DNA of 64,000 bases from DASXSB01 sp036506275 (GCA_036506275.1 DASXSB010000010.1:62001-126000); one strand, 5' to 3'; shown: positions 8,587 to 18,600, numbered from the stretch's first letter. Notes: generated by a model from the sequence alone, not told the origin. A program made the numbers and translations.

Positions 8587-9887
8587 AGCCCGCCCACGAA
8601 CCGACCGGGATTGAGGACGCCGTGAGGATCGAACTCCGTCTTCAGCGCGCGCATGATGGCGAACGCGCCGCCGTCCACGGGCCCCCAGGGATCGACCGCT
8701 TCGCGCACGTCCCGCGGCGCGCGCTCGATGACGACGCTGCCGTCGACGGGGGCGACGACCGCGCGCAGCGAGGCGACGGCGGTGGCGATGGTCGTCACGG
8801 GCGCGGCGGGAACGCCGATGCGGACGACGCCGGCGACGGCCCCCCCGGCGACGACGGCGCCGGCGCCGAGAGCGCGCTCGGCCTCGCGCACGGTTTCCCC
8901 GATCGCGCTCGGAAGCGTTCCCACCTTGAGGACCACCGGATACGCGGGGACGGGCATGGCGGCATCATACCGTCGCCAGAAGCCGTCGCCGGCGTCGGCA
9001 CTCTCTCCGCGCTCGGCGCGCGCCATGTCGGTGAGCGCGGCCGGCGCCGCCTGCACCACCGCCTCCACGCTGCCGACCGACACGGCAACCGCGGCCGGCG
9101 CCGACGGCAACCCGCACGCGCGCAGCATCGCCGCGTTCAGGACCTCGAGCCGATTCGGCGACAACGGCGAGTCGAGCACGCGCGCGACGAACGCCGGAAC
9201 GGCGCCCGGCGCCGGGAACGTCGCCACCAGCGTCGCCTCCGCCTCCGGCATCGGATGAAGACGCAGCGTCAGCTCCACGAGCACGCCGAGGGTGCCGAGG
9301 GAGCCCACCATCAACTTCGGAATGTCGTAGCCGCTCACCGATTTCACCACGCGGGCGCCGCCCCACGTCGACACGCCGTCGGCCTGCACGAAGCGAACGC
9401 CGAGGAGCAGATCGCGCGCGGCGCCGTAGCGGGCGCGCAGCGGACCGCTCGCGTTCGTCGCCACCACGCCTCCCACCGTGCGCGTTCCGCCGCCGAGCGG
9501 ATCCAGCGGAAGCCACTGACGCCGGGGCGCCAGACGCGCGGAGAGGGCGCCCGCCGTGACCCCTGCCTGCACGGTGACGGTGAGGTCGTCGGGGTTGTAC
9601 TGCACGACGGCGTCGAGGTCGCGAAGATCGAGCACCACGTCGAGCCGCGCCGGGGGATGACCAAGGCCGAGCGAGCTCCCGCTGCCGCGCGGGGTGACGG
9701 CGAGCCGCTCGTCGTGGGCAATGGCGAGGACGGCGGCGACGTGGTCGGGCGACCGCGGGCGGGCGACCCAGCGGGGCACGCAGCCGTCGATCGCCGCGGC
9801 GGCGAGCGCGCTGGGATCGGCGAGCAGGCGCTCGGCGCCCACGGCGCTGCGAAGCGCCTCGCCCACGGACCGCGCGGTCACCGCCAC
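8583..9887 (-). CDS. glcE: Glycolate oxidase FAD-binding subunit
   Basis: This 434-residue flavoprotein of the FAD_binding_4 (PCMH) type has the PP-loop PRGSGSSLGLG and a second FAD region GGVVATNASGP. The C-terminal FAD-oxidase domain is shorter than in GlcD, as expected for GlcE, and ends in DPHGVLNPGRF. GTG at 9887 follows the glcD stop by one base. Together with GlcD and GlcF it makes the glycolate dehydrogenase complex. Confidence 0.9.
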   Translation of the reverse strand: MAVTARSVGEALRSAVGAERLLADPSALAAAAIDGCVPRWVARPRSPDHVAAVLAIAHDERLAVTPRGSGSSLGLGHPPARLDVVLDLRDLDAVVQYNPDDLTVTVQAGVTAGALSARLAPRRQWLPLDPLGGGTRTVGGVVATNASGPLRARYGAARDLLLGVRFVQADGVSTWGGARVVKSVSGYDIPKLMVGSLGTLGVLVELTLRLHPMPEAEATLVATFPAPGAVPAFVARVLDSPLSPNRLEVLNAAMLRACGLPSAPAAVAVSVGSVEAVVQAAPAALTDMARAERGESADAGDGFWRRYDAAMPVPAYPVVLKVGTLPSAIGETVREAERALGAGAVVAGGAVAGVVRIGVPAAPVTTIATAVASLRAVVAPVDGSVVIERAPRDVREAVDPWGPVDGGAFAIMRALKTEFDPHGVLNPGRFVGGL

Positions 9888-9888
9888 G

Positions 9889-11334
9889 TCAGATCCAGGC
9901 GCCGGCGGGAAGCGTCGGCCGGGGCGCGCGAAAGCTCTCGCCGCAGGCGGGGTGGGCGGGCAGGAGCTTGTCGGGGTTCATCAGGCGATCGGGATCGAAC
10001 GCGGCGCGCGTGCGGTACATGAAGTTGAGATCGGCGTCGGCGTACTGGAGGGGCAGGTTCTTCGCCTTGTCGGTGCCGATGCCGTGCTCGCCGGTGACGC
10101 TGCCACCGAGCGCGATGCACGCCGCCAGCAGCTCCTCGTTGGCGCGCTGCGCGCGCTCGAGCTCGGCCGGCACGCGGTCGTCGTAGCAGATGAGCGGGTG
10201 GAGATTGCCGTCGCCGGCGTGAAAGACGTTGGCGATGAGCACGCCGTGGCGGGCGGCGATGGCGGCCATCTCGCGCATGATGCGCGGGAGGAGCGAGCGC
10301 GGCACCACCGCGTCCTGGAGCAGGTACGTGGGCGCGAGCCGGCCCACCGCCCCCGCCGCCTCCTTGCGTCCTTTCCAGAGCAGCGCCCGCTCGGCGTCGT
10401 CACGGGCAACGCGCACGTCGAGGGCGCCGTGCGCGCGACAGAGCGCGGCGGCGCGCTCGGCGTGGACTTCGACCTCGGCCCGTGGCCCATCGAGCTCGAT
10501 GAGCAGCACCGCCGCCGCGTCGCGCGGATACCCCGCGCCGATGCCGGCCTCGATGGCGCGGATCATGACCTCGTCGAGCATCTCCAGCGCGGCCGGCACC
10601 ATCCCGGCCGCGATGATCGCCGACACCGCCTCGGCGGCCGCTTCCATGGAGGCGAATGACGCCAGCGCCGTCTTCGCCGCTTCCGGCGCGCGCAAGAGCC
10701 GGACGGTGACGGCGGTGACGAGGCCGTACGTGCCCTCCGAGCCGACCGCGAGTCCGGTGAGATCGTAGCCCGGCCGCTCGGCGACCTTCCCGCCCAGACG
10801 GACGAGCTCGCCCGCCCCCGTCACCATCTCGAGACCCAGCACGTGGTTGGTGGTGATGCCGTATTTCAGGCAGTGGGGACCGCCCGCGTTCGTGGAAACG
10901 TTGCCGCCGATCGAGGAGACCATCTGGCTCGATGGGTCCGGCGCGAAGAAGTAGCCGCGCGCTTTCACGGCCTCCGTGAGCCACAGGTTGATGAGGCCGG
11001 GCTGCACCGTCGCGCAGCGGTTCGGTAGGTCGATGTCCAGGATGGCGTCCATCCGGTTCATGCCGACCATCACGCCGCCCCGCGCCGCCATGGCGCCGCC
11101 GATGAGACCGGTGCCGGATCCGCGGGGGACGATGGGGACGTGCTCGCGTCGACAGAGGCGCACGATGTCCAGCACCTGCTCGGTCCGGCGCGGGAGAGCG
11201 ACGGCGTCGGGCGCTCCCTTGTAGAGCGTGTGCATGTCGCACTCGTACACGAGCCGTCCTTCGGGAGTGAGCACGAGACCGTCGGGCTCCAGGATTTCCT
11301 TCAGGCCGGCAACGACAGCAGGACTCAGCGGCAC
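9889..11334 (-). CDS. glcD: Glycolate/D-lactate oxidase catalytic subunit
   Basis: This 481-residue FAD-linked oxidase has the PP-loop PRGSGTGLIGG, the second FAD stretch GGNVSTNAGGPHCLKYG and the C-terminal motif SVTGEHGIGTDK that is diagnostic of the family. It oxidises glycolate, or a related 2-hydroxyacid such as D-lactate, to the oxoacid. GTG at 11334 is preceded by GGAGAG. It is the first gene of the run that continues to the MFS gene at 686. The 217 bases upstream hold the hairpin cluster. Whether glycolate or D-lactate is preferred cannot be decided from the sequence. Confidence 0.92.
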   Translation of the reverse strand: MPLSPAVVAGLKEILEPDGLVLTPEGRLVYECDMHTLYKGAPDAVALPRRTEQVLDIVRLCRREHVPIVPRGSGTGLIGGAMAARGGVMVGMNRMDAILDIDLPNRCATVQPGLINLWLTEAVKARGYFFAPDPSSQMVSSIGGNVSTNAGGPHCLKYGITTNHVLGLEMVTGAGELVRLGGKVAERPGYDLTGLAVGSEGTYGLVTAVTVRLLRAPEAAKTALASFASMEAAAEAVSAIIAAGMVPAALEMLDEVMIRAIEAGIGAGYPRDAAAVLLIELDGPRAEVEVHAERAAALCRAHGALDVRVARDDAERALLWKGRKEAAGAVGRLAPTYLLQDAVVPRSLLPRIMREMAAIAARHGVLIANVFHAGDGNLHPLICYDDRVPAELERAQRANEELLAACIALGGSVTGEHGIGTDKAKNLPLQYADADLNFMYRTRAAFDPDRLMNPDKLLPAHPACGESFRAPRPTLPAGAWI

Positions 11335-11376
11335 GTCACTCTCTCCAGCTCGACCATACTCTCAACCGTTCCGTCC

Positions 11377-11402
11377 GAGCGCCGGCTCCGCCGGCGCAAT
11401 CC
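11377..11402. repeat. 26-base palindromic unit, copy 1
   Basis: The unit starts GAGCGCCGGC, has the loop TCC, and ends GCCGGCGCAATCC. The second copy lies 46 bases downstream and differs only in the loop region. The change leaves the stem perfect, as expected of a folded or protein-bound element. Confidence 0.75.
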
Positions 11403-11448
11403 CCTTCCGGAGGAGATTCGGAAGGAGGCGAAGCCTCTCGGAGTTCCC

Positions 11449-11474
11449 GAGCGCCGGCTTTGCCGGCGCAATCC
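11449..11474. repeat. 26-base palindromic unit, copy 2
   Basis: This copy has the same flanks and stem as copy 1 (starts GAGCGCCGGC, ends GCCGGCGCAATCC), with TTT in place of TCC in the loop. Conservation outside the stem (GAG on the left, CAATCC on the right) shows that the two are copies of one element and not independent GC-rich palindromes. Confidence 0.75.
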
Positions 11475-11551
11475 TGTCCTAGGGGGAGGCAGGGCGACGC
11501 ACGCCGGAGGCGTGCGAGCCCGTCGGAAGGGGGACGAAGTCCCCCTCCGAG

Positions 11552-12574
11552 TTACCCAATTTTCCAGGTGTCGCCGGAGGTCAGGAGCTTGGCGATGTCG
11601 CCGGGACCGCGCTCGGAGATCGCCCGCTGCTCCTGCTCGAGGACTACGTCCTCGTAGACGGGGGCGGCGAGCGCGCTCAGGACGCCGATCGGGATCGGGA
11701 AGTCGGGAGCAAAAAGGTCGGCCAGGAGCTTGGCGGCGTTCACGTTCGTCTCGTCGTGCACCCACAGCCCGCTCTCGGGCACCTCGCGCGCGCTCACCAC
11801 CCGCGGCCGCACACCCTCCATCACGAGGGCGCGCCGATCGTCGGGGGGACCGAAGAGCAGGGGCTTGCCGTGCTCGACCTTGAGCTCGTGACGAACCTTC
11901 GACTCCTTGTCGTAGAGCGCGTTCCAGGCAAGGTCGTTATAGACGTTGCAGTTCTGGAGGATCTCGAGGAACGCGGTGCCATGGTGCGCGGCCGCCCGCT
12001 TCAGCATCTCCTCCATGTGCTTGATGTCCCGGTCCACCGTGCGTGCCACGAAGGTGGCGCCGCAGCCGAGGGCGAACGAGAGCGGGTTGACGGGCCGGTC
12101 GGCGGAGCCCATCGGCGTCGACTTCGTGACCTTCCCGAGCTCGCTCGTGGGCGAGTACTGCCCCTTGGTGAGCCCGTAGATCCGATTGTTGAAGAGCAGG
12201 ATGGTGAGGTTCACGTTGCGGCGGAGCACGTGCAGCATGTGGTTGCCGCCGATCGACAGCCCATCGCCGTCGCCGGTGACGACGAAGACCTTCAGGTCCG
12301 GCCGCGCGACCTTGAGGCCGGTGGCGATGGCGGGAGCGCGGCCATGGATCGTGTGGAATCCGTACGTGTTCATGTAGTACGGAAACCGGCTCGAGCAGCC
12401 GATGCCGGAGATGAACACGATGTTTTCCTTCGGCACTCCAAGGTCCGGCATCGTCTTCTGCACGGCGCTCAGGATCGCGTAGTCCCCGCATCCGGGACAC
12501 CACCGCACGTCCTGGTCGGACTCGAAGTCCTTCTTGGTGTACTGCGGGGTGGCGGCTGCCCCCGTCGGGCTCAT
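11552..12574 (-). CDS. korB: 2-oxoacid:ferredoxin oxidoreductase, beta subunit (2-oxoglutarate type)
   Basis: This 340-residue thiamine-pyrophosphate subunit has WCPGCGDYA with cluster-binding Cys26 and Cys29, and the TPP/Mg motif GDGDGLSIGGNH near residue 98. It acts with KorA to convert 2-oxoglutarate and CoA to succinyl-CoA and CO2 while reducing ferredoxin, or the reverse. ATG at 12574 overlaps the korA stop (ATGA). No separate delta (ferredoxin) subunit is present. The 2-oxoglutarate preference is a family-level inference. Confidence 0.88.
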   Translation of the reverse strand: MSPTGAAATPQYTKKDFESDQDVRWCPGCGDYAILSAVQKTMPDLGVPKENIVFISGIGCSSRFPYYMNTYGFHTIHGRAPAIATGLKVARPDLKVFVVTGDGDGLSIGGNHMLHVLRRNVNLTILLFNNRIYGLTKGQYSPTSELGKVTKSTPMGSADRPVNPLSFALGCGATFVARTVDRDIKHMEEMLKRAAAHHGTAFLEILQNCNVYNDLAWNALYDKESKVRHELKVEHGKPLLFGPPDDRRALVMEGVRPRVVSAREVPESGLWVHDETNVNAAKLLADLFAPDFPIPIGVLSALAAPVYEDVVLEQEQRAISERGPGDIAKLLTSGDTWKIG

Positions 12575-14442
12575 ACCTGACTCCCAGTGAGCTGGTTGAT
12601 GGCTTCGTAGATTTCATCGGTGGAGAGCGGCAGACCTCGCACGCGATTGAATCCGACGGCGTCCACGAGGTACTCCGCGCGCAGGACCCGCACGAGCTGC
12701 CCGCTGTTGATCTCCGGCACGAGCACCTTGCGATACTCGCGCAGGATGTGACCGAGGTCGGGCGGGAGTGGGTTCAGGTGACGCAGATGCACGGACGCCA
12801 CCGACTTGCCGTCGAGCTGCGCGCGCTCCGCCGCCGCCGTGATGGCGCCGTAGGTGCCGCCCCACCCCACCACGATGAGATCGCCGGTGGCGGGCCCGTT
12901 GATCGACGTGGGCGGAATCTCCTGGGCCACACGCCGGACCTTCTCGGCGCGGGTCCGCACCATGTGATCGTGGTTGTCGGGATCGTAGGAGATGTTGCCG
13001 GTGACGTCCTGTTTCTCGATGCCACCGATCCGGTGCTCGAGCCCGGGCGTGCCCGGACGCACCCATGGCCGCGCCAGCGTGGCGGGGTCGCGCAGATACG
13101 GAAAGAAGCCTTCCCGCTCGGTGCGGAACTGCACGTCGATGGGCGGGAGCGTGCTCGGATCCGGGATGAGCCACGGCTCGGAGCCGTTGGCGAGGAAGCC
13201 GTCGCTGAGCACGATCACCGGCACCATGTACTTCGCCGCGATGCGAACCGCTTCGTACGCGATGTAGAAGCAGTCGCCGGGGGACGCGGGCGCGATCACC
13301 ACCACCGGCGACTCGCTGTTGCGGCCGTAGAGCGCCTGCATGAGATCCGCCTGCTCGGTCTTCGTCGGCAGCCCCGTGGACGGACCGCCACGCTGGATGT
13401 CGAAGACCACGAGCGGCAACTCGGCGGTGACGGCGAGCCCGATGCCTTCCCCCTTGAGCGCGATCCCGGGACCGCTGGAGGCGGTGACGCCGATGGCCCC
13501 CCCGAAGGCGGCGCCGATGGCGGCGGTGACGGCGGCGATCTCGTCCTCGGCCTGGATGGTGCGGATGCGGAACCGCTTGTAGAGGGCGAGATGCTCGAGG
13601 ATGCCACTCGCCGGTGTGATCGGGTAGGCCCCGTAGACGATCGGGAGCTGCGAGCGCTCGGCGGCGGCGAGCAATCCCCACGCGATGGCCTGATTGCCGG
13701 TCATCGCGCGATAGACGCCGGGCGCCATCTCCGCGGGCTCGATGGCGTAGTGCTCGCTGAAGATCTCGGCCGTCTCGCCGTAGGCGTGGCCGGCCTTGAG
13801 GACGCGCGTGTTGGCGTCGGCGATGGCGGCGCTCTTCGCGAACTTCTTTCCGATCCACTCCAGCGTCGGCTCCAGCGGCCGCGTGTAGATCCATGACACG
13901 AGGCCGAGGGCGAAGAAGTTCTTCGTGCGGTCCTTCTCCTTCGCGTTCAGCGGGAGGTCCTTGATCGCCTCGTGGGTGAGCGCGGTCATGTCCACCTTGT
14001 GGAGCCGGTACCGCTCGCCGAGGGCGGGATCGTCGAGAGGATTGGCCGCATAGCCCGCCTTGTCGAGGTTGCGCTTGTCGAAGGCGGCGGTGTTGACGAT
14101 GAGGAGCCCGCCCGTCTTCAGATCACGAAGGTGCACCTTGAGCGCGGCCGGATTCATCGCCACCAGGCAGTCGAGGCGATCGCCCGGTGTGTAGACACGC
14201 TGGCTGCCGAACTGCAGCTGGAAGCTCGAGACACCGAAGAGCGTGCCGGCGGGGGCCCGGATCTCGGCGGGAAAGTTGGGAAGGGTGGCGATGTCGTTGC
14301 CGGCCCACGCCGACTCCGTCGTGAACTGCTCGCCCGTGAGCTGCATGCCGTCGCCGGAGTCGCCGGCGAATCGAATGACTGCCCGATCCAGGTCTTTCCG
14401 CGGTTTCGCGATCGCCTTCACGGGCACCGCGGTCTCGCTCAT
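12571..14442 (-). CDS. korA: 2-oxoacid:ferredoxin oxidoreductase, fused gamma-alpha subunit (2-oxoglutarate type)
   Basis: This 623-residue protein begins with a gamma domain (about residues 15-200, with FAGDSGDGMQLTGEQF). The alpha pyrimidine-binding domain follows (YPITPASGILEHLA; ASSGPGIALKGE), then the C-terminal transketolase-like domain. The gamma-alpha fusion is known in the Kor branch. ATG at 14442 is chosen because GGAAGGAG lies just upstream; an in-frame codon 14 residues further up has no such site. A good promoter lies at 14562-14590. KorAB links the TCA cycle to low-potential ferredoxin. Confidence 0.9.
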   Translation of the reverse strand: MSETAVPVKAIAKPRKDLDRAVIRFAGDSGDGMQLTGEQFTTESAWAGNDIATLPNFPAEIRAPAGTLFGVSSFQLQFGSQRVYTPGDRLDCLVAMNPAALKVHLRDLKTGGLLIVNTAAFDKRNLDKAGYAANPLDDPALGERYRLHKVDMTALTHEAIKDLPLNAKEKDRTKNFFALGLVSWIYTRPLEPTLEWIGKKFAKSAAIADANTRVLKAGHAYGETAEIFSEHYAIEPAEMAPGVYRAMTGNQAIAWGLLAAAERSQLPIVYGAYPITPASGILEHLALYKRFRIRTIQAEDEIAAVTAAIGAAFGGAIGVTASSGPGIALKGEGIGLAVTAELPLVVFDIQRGGPSTGLPTKTEQADLMQALYGRNSESPVVVIAPASPGDCFYIAYEAVRIAAKYMVPVIVLSDGFLANGSEPWLIPDPSTLPPIDVQFRTEREGFFPYLRDPATLARPWVRPGTPGLEHRIGGIEKQDVTGNISYDPDNHDHMVRTRAEKVRRVAQEIPPTSINGPATGDLIVVGWGGTYGAITAAAERAQLDGKSVASVHLRHLNPLPPDLGHILREYRKVLVPEINSGQLVRVLRAEYLVDAVGFNRVRGLPLSTDEIYEAINQLTGSQV

Positions 14443-14561
14443 CGACTCTCCTTCCCGAGTTTCCCGCACCGGCCGGGCGCACACCCTTCCGCGGAGCGTC
14501 GTCGGGGTAGCGCGGGGTCCGCGAATGGTCTGGAGCGCTTCTCGGCTGGCAGACCAGGATC

Positions 14562-14590
14562 AGTGTAGCGGACGAGTCCCGGAAGAGCAA
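14562..14590 (-). promoter_or_regulatory. Sigma-70-type promoter for korAB
   Basis: On the minus strand TTGCTC (14585-14590) and TACACT (14562-14567) are separated by exactly 17 bases. Transcription would begin near 14555 and give a leader of about 110 bases before korA. The element lies in the gap just after the lysR stop, so korAB need not depend on read-through from lysR. Confidence 0.6.
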
Positions 14591-14604
14591 GCATTCCTGC
14601 CCTT

Positions 14605-15507
14605 TTAGCCCGCGCCGCGCACCTCGTCGCTGGCCTCGCGCAGGAGCTGGATGAACCGGTCCACGGTGGGCGTGAGCGGCTTCTGACGGCGGTGGATGAT
14701 GCCCACGGGACGGACGAGGCCGGGGATGCCGAGCGGCACGGTCACGAGCGTCCCGATGCCGGTCTCGTTCTGCACCGTGTGGCGGGGCAGGATGCTCACG
14801 CCGGCGGAGATCATGATGGCTTGCTTGATCGTCTCGATGTTGTCGAACTCCATCACGACGTTGAGGCGCACGTTGTGCTGGCGCAGCGCGCGGTCGATGG
14901 CCTTACGGATGGTGAGGCCGGCGTCGAAGGCCACGAACGGCTCGCCGTTCAGGTCGGACGGCGCCACGGTGCGCCGCCGCCCGAGCGGGTGCTGCGGATG
15001 ACACACGAACGCCATCGGCTCCGCCCGCAGCGGCACCACGGAAAGCGCTCGGTCGTTGGGCGGATAGGACATGATCCCGACGTCGGCTTCACCGCCCACC
15101 ACCGCCTCCACGACCTTGTGGGGATGCAGGCACTCGAGCTGGACGCGCGCCTCGGGATAGAGCGACATGAAACGCTGCATGTGGCGGCTCACGTCGTGGA
15201 GGCCCACGGAGTAGATCGCCGCCACGCGCACCGTCCCGTCCACGCGCGCCTTGACCGCGACGACCTCCGCCTTCGCCTTCTCCCACGATTCGAGCAAGGC
15301 GCGGCACGCGTCGTAGAACGCCTGTCCCTCCGGCGTCACCACGAACGGCCGTTTGGTGCGGTCGATGAGGCTCACGCGAAGCTCGCTCTCGAGCTGCTGC
15401 ACCGACTGGCTGGCGGCGGACTGCGAGACGTAGTTCTGCTCGGCGCCCCGCGAGAAGCTCCGGAGCCGCACGATGTCGCAGTAGAGGCGCAGGGTTTCCA
15501 GGTGCAT
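14605..15507 (-). CDS. LysR-family transcriptional regulator
   Basis: This 300-residue protein has the N-terminal winged helix-turn-helix of the family (about residues 2-60, with SQSAASQSVQQLE). The C-terminal effector domain (about 90-290) includes ADVGIMSYP and a Pro-rich closing segment. It is divergent from gltB across a 115-base AT-rich gap and lies directly upstream of korAB. This is the classic arrangement of a LysR regulator acting on its divergent neighbour. The effector could be 2-oxoglutarate or another nitrogen or carbon signal; the sequence does not tell. Confidence 0.9.
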   Translation of the reverse strand: MHLETLRLYCDIVRLRSFSRGAEQNYVSQSAASQSVQQLESELRVSLIDRTKRPFVVTPEGQAFYDACRALLESWEKAKAEVVAVKARVDGTVRVAAIYSVGLHDVSRHMQRFMSLYPEARVQLECLHPHKVVEAVVGGEADVGIMSYPPNDRALSVVPLRAEPMAFVCHPQHPLGRRRTVAPSDLNGEPFVAFDAGLTIRKAIDRALRQHNVRLNVVMEFDNIETIKQAIMISAGVSILPRHTVQNETGIGTLVTVPLGIPGLVRPVGIIHRRQKPLTPTVDRFIQLLREASDEVRGAG

Positions 15508-15622
15508 GGCTGTCAGGTTACATCATTAGTAGAACCGATTCATATCATACAACTTTTGCGTGATGACTAATGCTCCTCCTGCGCGTACTATCCGTGCAAC
15601 TGTTCACAAAGGGGACTCGACG
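15508..15622. promoter_or_regulatory. Divergent lysR/gltB control region
   Basis: This 115-base gap is strikingly AT-rich for the window. It contains an inverted pair, CATTAGT (15524-15530) and ACTAATG (15566-15572), centred between the two genes and of the kind LysR proteins bind. On the minus strand TTGTAT (15547-15552) and TAATGA (15523-15528) could serve lysR with an 18-base spacer. On the plus strand TACTAT (15586-15591) is a plausible -10 for gltB with no good -35, as expected for an activated promoter. AAGGGG precedes the gltB ATG. Confidence 0.5.
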
Positions 15623-18600
15623 ATGAGGGAGCATTTCCCCGTGCCCGGTTTACCCGCCGCGCAGGGCCTCTACGATCCGCGCCACGAGCACGACGCCTGC
15701 GGCGTCGGCTTCGTCGTCAACATCAAGGGCATGGCCTCCCACACGATCGTGAGCCAGGCCCTCCGCGTGCTCATGAATCTGCTGCACCGCGGGGCGTGCG
15801 GGTGCGAGGCCAACACCGGGGACGGCGCCGGCATCCTGGTCCAGATGCCCGATCGCTTCCTCCGTCGGGAGGCCGCGCGCCTCGGCATCGCGCTTCCCGC
15901 TCTCGGCGCCTACGGGGCCGGCCTCGTGTTCCTGCCCCGGGACGCCGCCCTCCGCGAAAAGGCCCGCGCTCTCCTGCACGGCATCGTGGAGGAGGAAGGC
16001 CAGCGCGTGCTCGGTTGGCGCACGCCCCCCACCAACGACGCCGCCCTCGGCGCGAGCGCGGTCGCGGTGGAGCCGCGCATCGAGCAGGTGTTCATCGGCC
16101 GTGGCGCCGACCTTCCCGATCAGGCCGCCTTCGAGCGAAAGCTCTACGTCATCAGGAAGCGCGTGGAGCACGCCGTGCGCGCCATGGAGGCGCCGGAGCA
16201 GAAGCTCTTCTACCTGCCGAGCCTCTCCTCCCGCACGCTCATCTACAAGGGAATGCTGAGCGCGGACCAGATCGAGGGCATGTTCCCGGATCTCGTCGAT
16301 CCCGAGTTCGAATCGGCGCTCGCGCTCGTCCACCAGCGCTTCAGCACCAACACCTTCCCGTCGTGGCCGCTCGCGCACCCGTACCGGTACATCGCGCACA
16401 ACGGCGAGATCAACACGCTGCGCGGCAACATCAACTGGATGCGCGCGCGGGAGGCCCTGTGCCAGTCGCCGCGGCTGGGGGACGATCTGAAGAAGATCTT
16501 CCCCGTCATCGTGGAAGGCGGAAGCGACTCCGCCACCTTCGACAACGTCCTCGAGTTCCTGGTCATGAACGGCCGCTCGCTGCCTCACGCCATCCTCATG
16601 ATGATCCCCGAGCCGTGGGGAGGGCACGAGAGCATGACCGCGGAGCGGAAGGCGTTCTACGAATACCACTCCTCGCTCATGGAGCCCTGGGACGGCCCCG
16701 CCTCCATCGCGTTCACGGACGGCACCGTGATCGGGGCCGTGCTCGACCGCAACGGTCTCCGCCCCTCGCGCTACTACGTGACCAAGGACGACATGGTGGT
16801 GATGGCGTCCGAGGTCGGCGTGCTCGACATCCCGGCCGAGAACATCCTCCTCAAGGAGCGCTTGCATCCGGGCAAGATCTTCCTCGTCGACACCGCGCAG
16901 GGACGCATCGTCTCCGACGAGGAGATCAAGTCCGCCCTCGCCGCCGAACGTCCCTACGGCGCCTGGCTGCGCGAGCACCTCGTCGCGCTCGAGGACCTCC
17001 CGGCGCAGCCGGTGGCGGCGCCCGACCACGCCACCGTGCTCACGCGGCAGCTCGCCTTCGGCTACACTCACGAGGACATGCGCATCCTGCTCGGCCCCAT
17101 GGCCAAGCAGGGCGAGGAGCCGGTGGGTTCGATGGGCACGGACACCGCGCTCGCCGTGTTGTCCGACCGCCCACGCCTCCTCTATGACTACTTCAAGCAA
17201 CTCTTCGCGCAGGTCACCAACCCGCCGCTCGACGCCATCCGCGAGGAGCTGGTGACGTCGATGGAGAGCACGGTGGGGCCGGAGCAGAACCTCCTGGTGC
17301 CGGAGCCGCAATCGTGCCGGCAGATCAAGATCAAGTACCCCGTGGTCAACAATGCCGAGCTCGCCAAGCTGGGCGGCGTGGACGTGCGCGGTTTCCGCGC
17401 CACCACCGTCCCCATGCTCTATGCAGTGGCCGAGGGTGGCCATGGGCTCGCGCTCGCCCTCGACGACGTGCAGCGCCGCGCCAGCGACGCCATCGCCGCC
17501 GGCTACAACATCATCATCCTCTCCGACCGCGGCGTGGACCGGGAGCACGCCGCCATCCCGAGTCTTCTCGTCACCGCCGCCGTCCATCACCACCTCGTCC
17601 GTGAGGGCACGCGCACGCGGTGCGGCCTCGTCGTGGAGACGGGCGACGCGCGCGAGGTCCACCACGTGTGCCTGCTCCTCGGCTACGGCGCCGGCGCCGT
17701 CAATCCGTGGGTGGCCTTCGAGACGCTCGACGACATGATCCGCCAGGGAATCCTCACCGACGTCGACCATGCGACGGCGGTGAAGAACTACATCAAGGCG
17801 CTCAACAAGGGCGTGCTCAAGGTCATGTCGAAGATGGGCATCTCCACCCTGCAGAGCTACTGCGGCGCCCAGATCTTCGAAGCCATCGGCCTCGAGCGTG
17901 AGTTCGTCGACCGCTATTTCACGGGCACGGCCTCCCGCATCGGCGGCATCGGCCTCGACGTCATCGCCGAGGAAGTGCAGCGCCGACACCAGCGCGCCTT
18001 CCCCGTCCGCCCCGTGGGAGAGCCCGAGCTGGACTGGGGCGGCGAGTATCAGTGGCGCCGGGAGGGCGAGTACCATCTCTTCAACCCGGACACCGTCTTC
18101 AAGCTGCAGCACGCCACCCGCGCCAACCAGTTCGCGATCTACAAGGAGTACACGCAGCTGGTCGACGACCAGAACCGTCGCCTCGCCACCCTGCGCGGCC
18201 TCATCGGCCTGAGGCCGGCGGCGACGCCGGTGCCCCTCGACGAGGTGGAGCCGGTGGAAGCGATCGTGAAGCGGTTCGCCACCGGCGCCATGTCGTACGG
18301 GTCGATCAGCCAGGAGGCGCACGAGACGCTCGCCATCGCCATGAACCGCATCGGCGGCAAGTCGAACACCGGCGAAGGCGGCGAGGACCCCGCCCGCTAC
18401 GTGCACGACGCCAACGGCGACTGGCGCCGGAGCGCGATCAAGCAGGTGGCGTCGGCGCGCTTCGGTGTCACCAGCGAGTACCTCGTGCAGGCGGACGACC
18501 TCCAGATCAAGATGGCGCAGGGCGCGAAGCCCGGCGAGGGCGGTCAGCTTCCCGGGCCCAAGGTGTATCCGTGGATCGCGGAGGTCCGGTACGCGACGCC

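Larger units (their letters stand above)
11377..11545. repeat. Cluster of perfect short hairpins between korB and glcD
   Basis: Six inverted repeats lie in 169 bases. Five have a three-base loop: 11380-11396 (7-bp stem, loop TCC), 11425-11437 (5-bp, GAA), 11452-11468 (7-bp, TTT), 11498-11516 (8-bp, GGA) and 11529-11545 (7-bp, GAA). A sixth at 11403-11425 pairs CCTTCCG with CGGAAGG across a 9-base loop. The last hairpin ends 7 bases past the korB stop and could act as a terminator, although no U-tract follows. The others lie in the presumed leader of glcD. No open frame of interest crosses the region. Confidence 0.75.

Noticed and set aside
15560..15622. Earlier ATG for gltB at 15560
   Set aside because: It would put 21 residues unlike the family in front of the propeptide and cover the LysR control region. 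ATG 15623 has its own AAGGGG.
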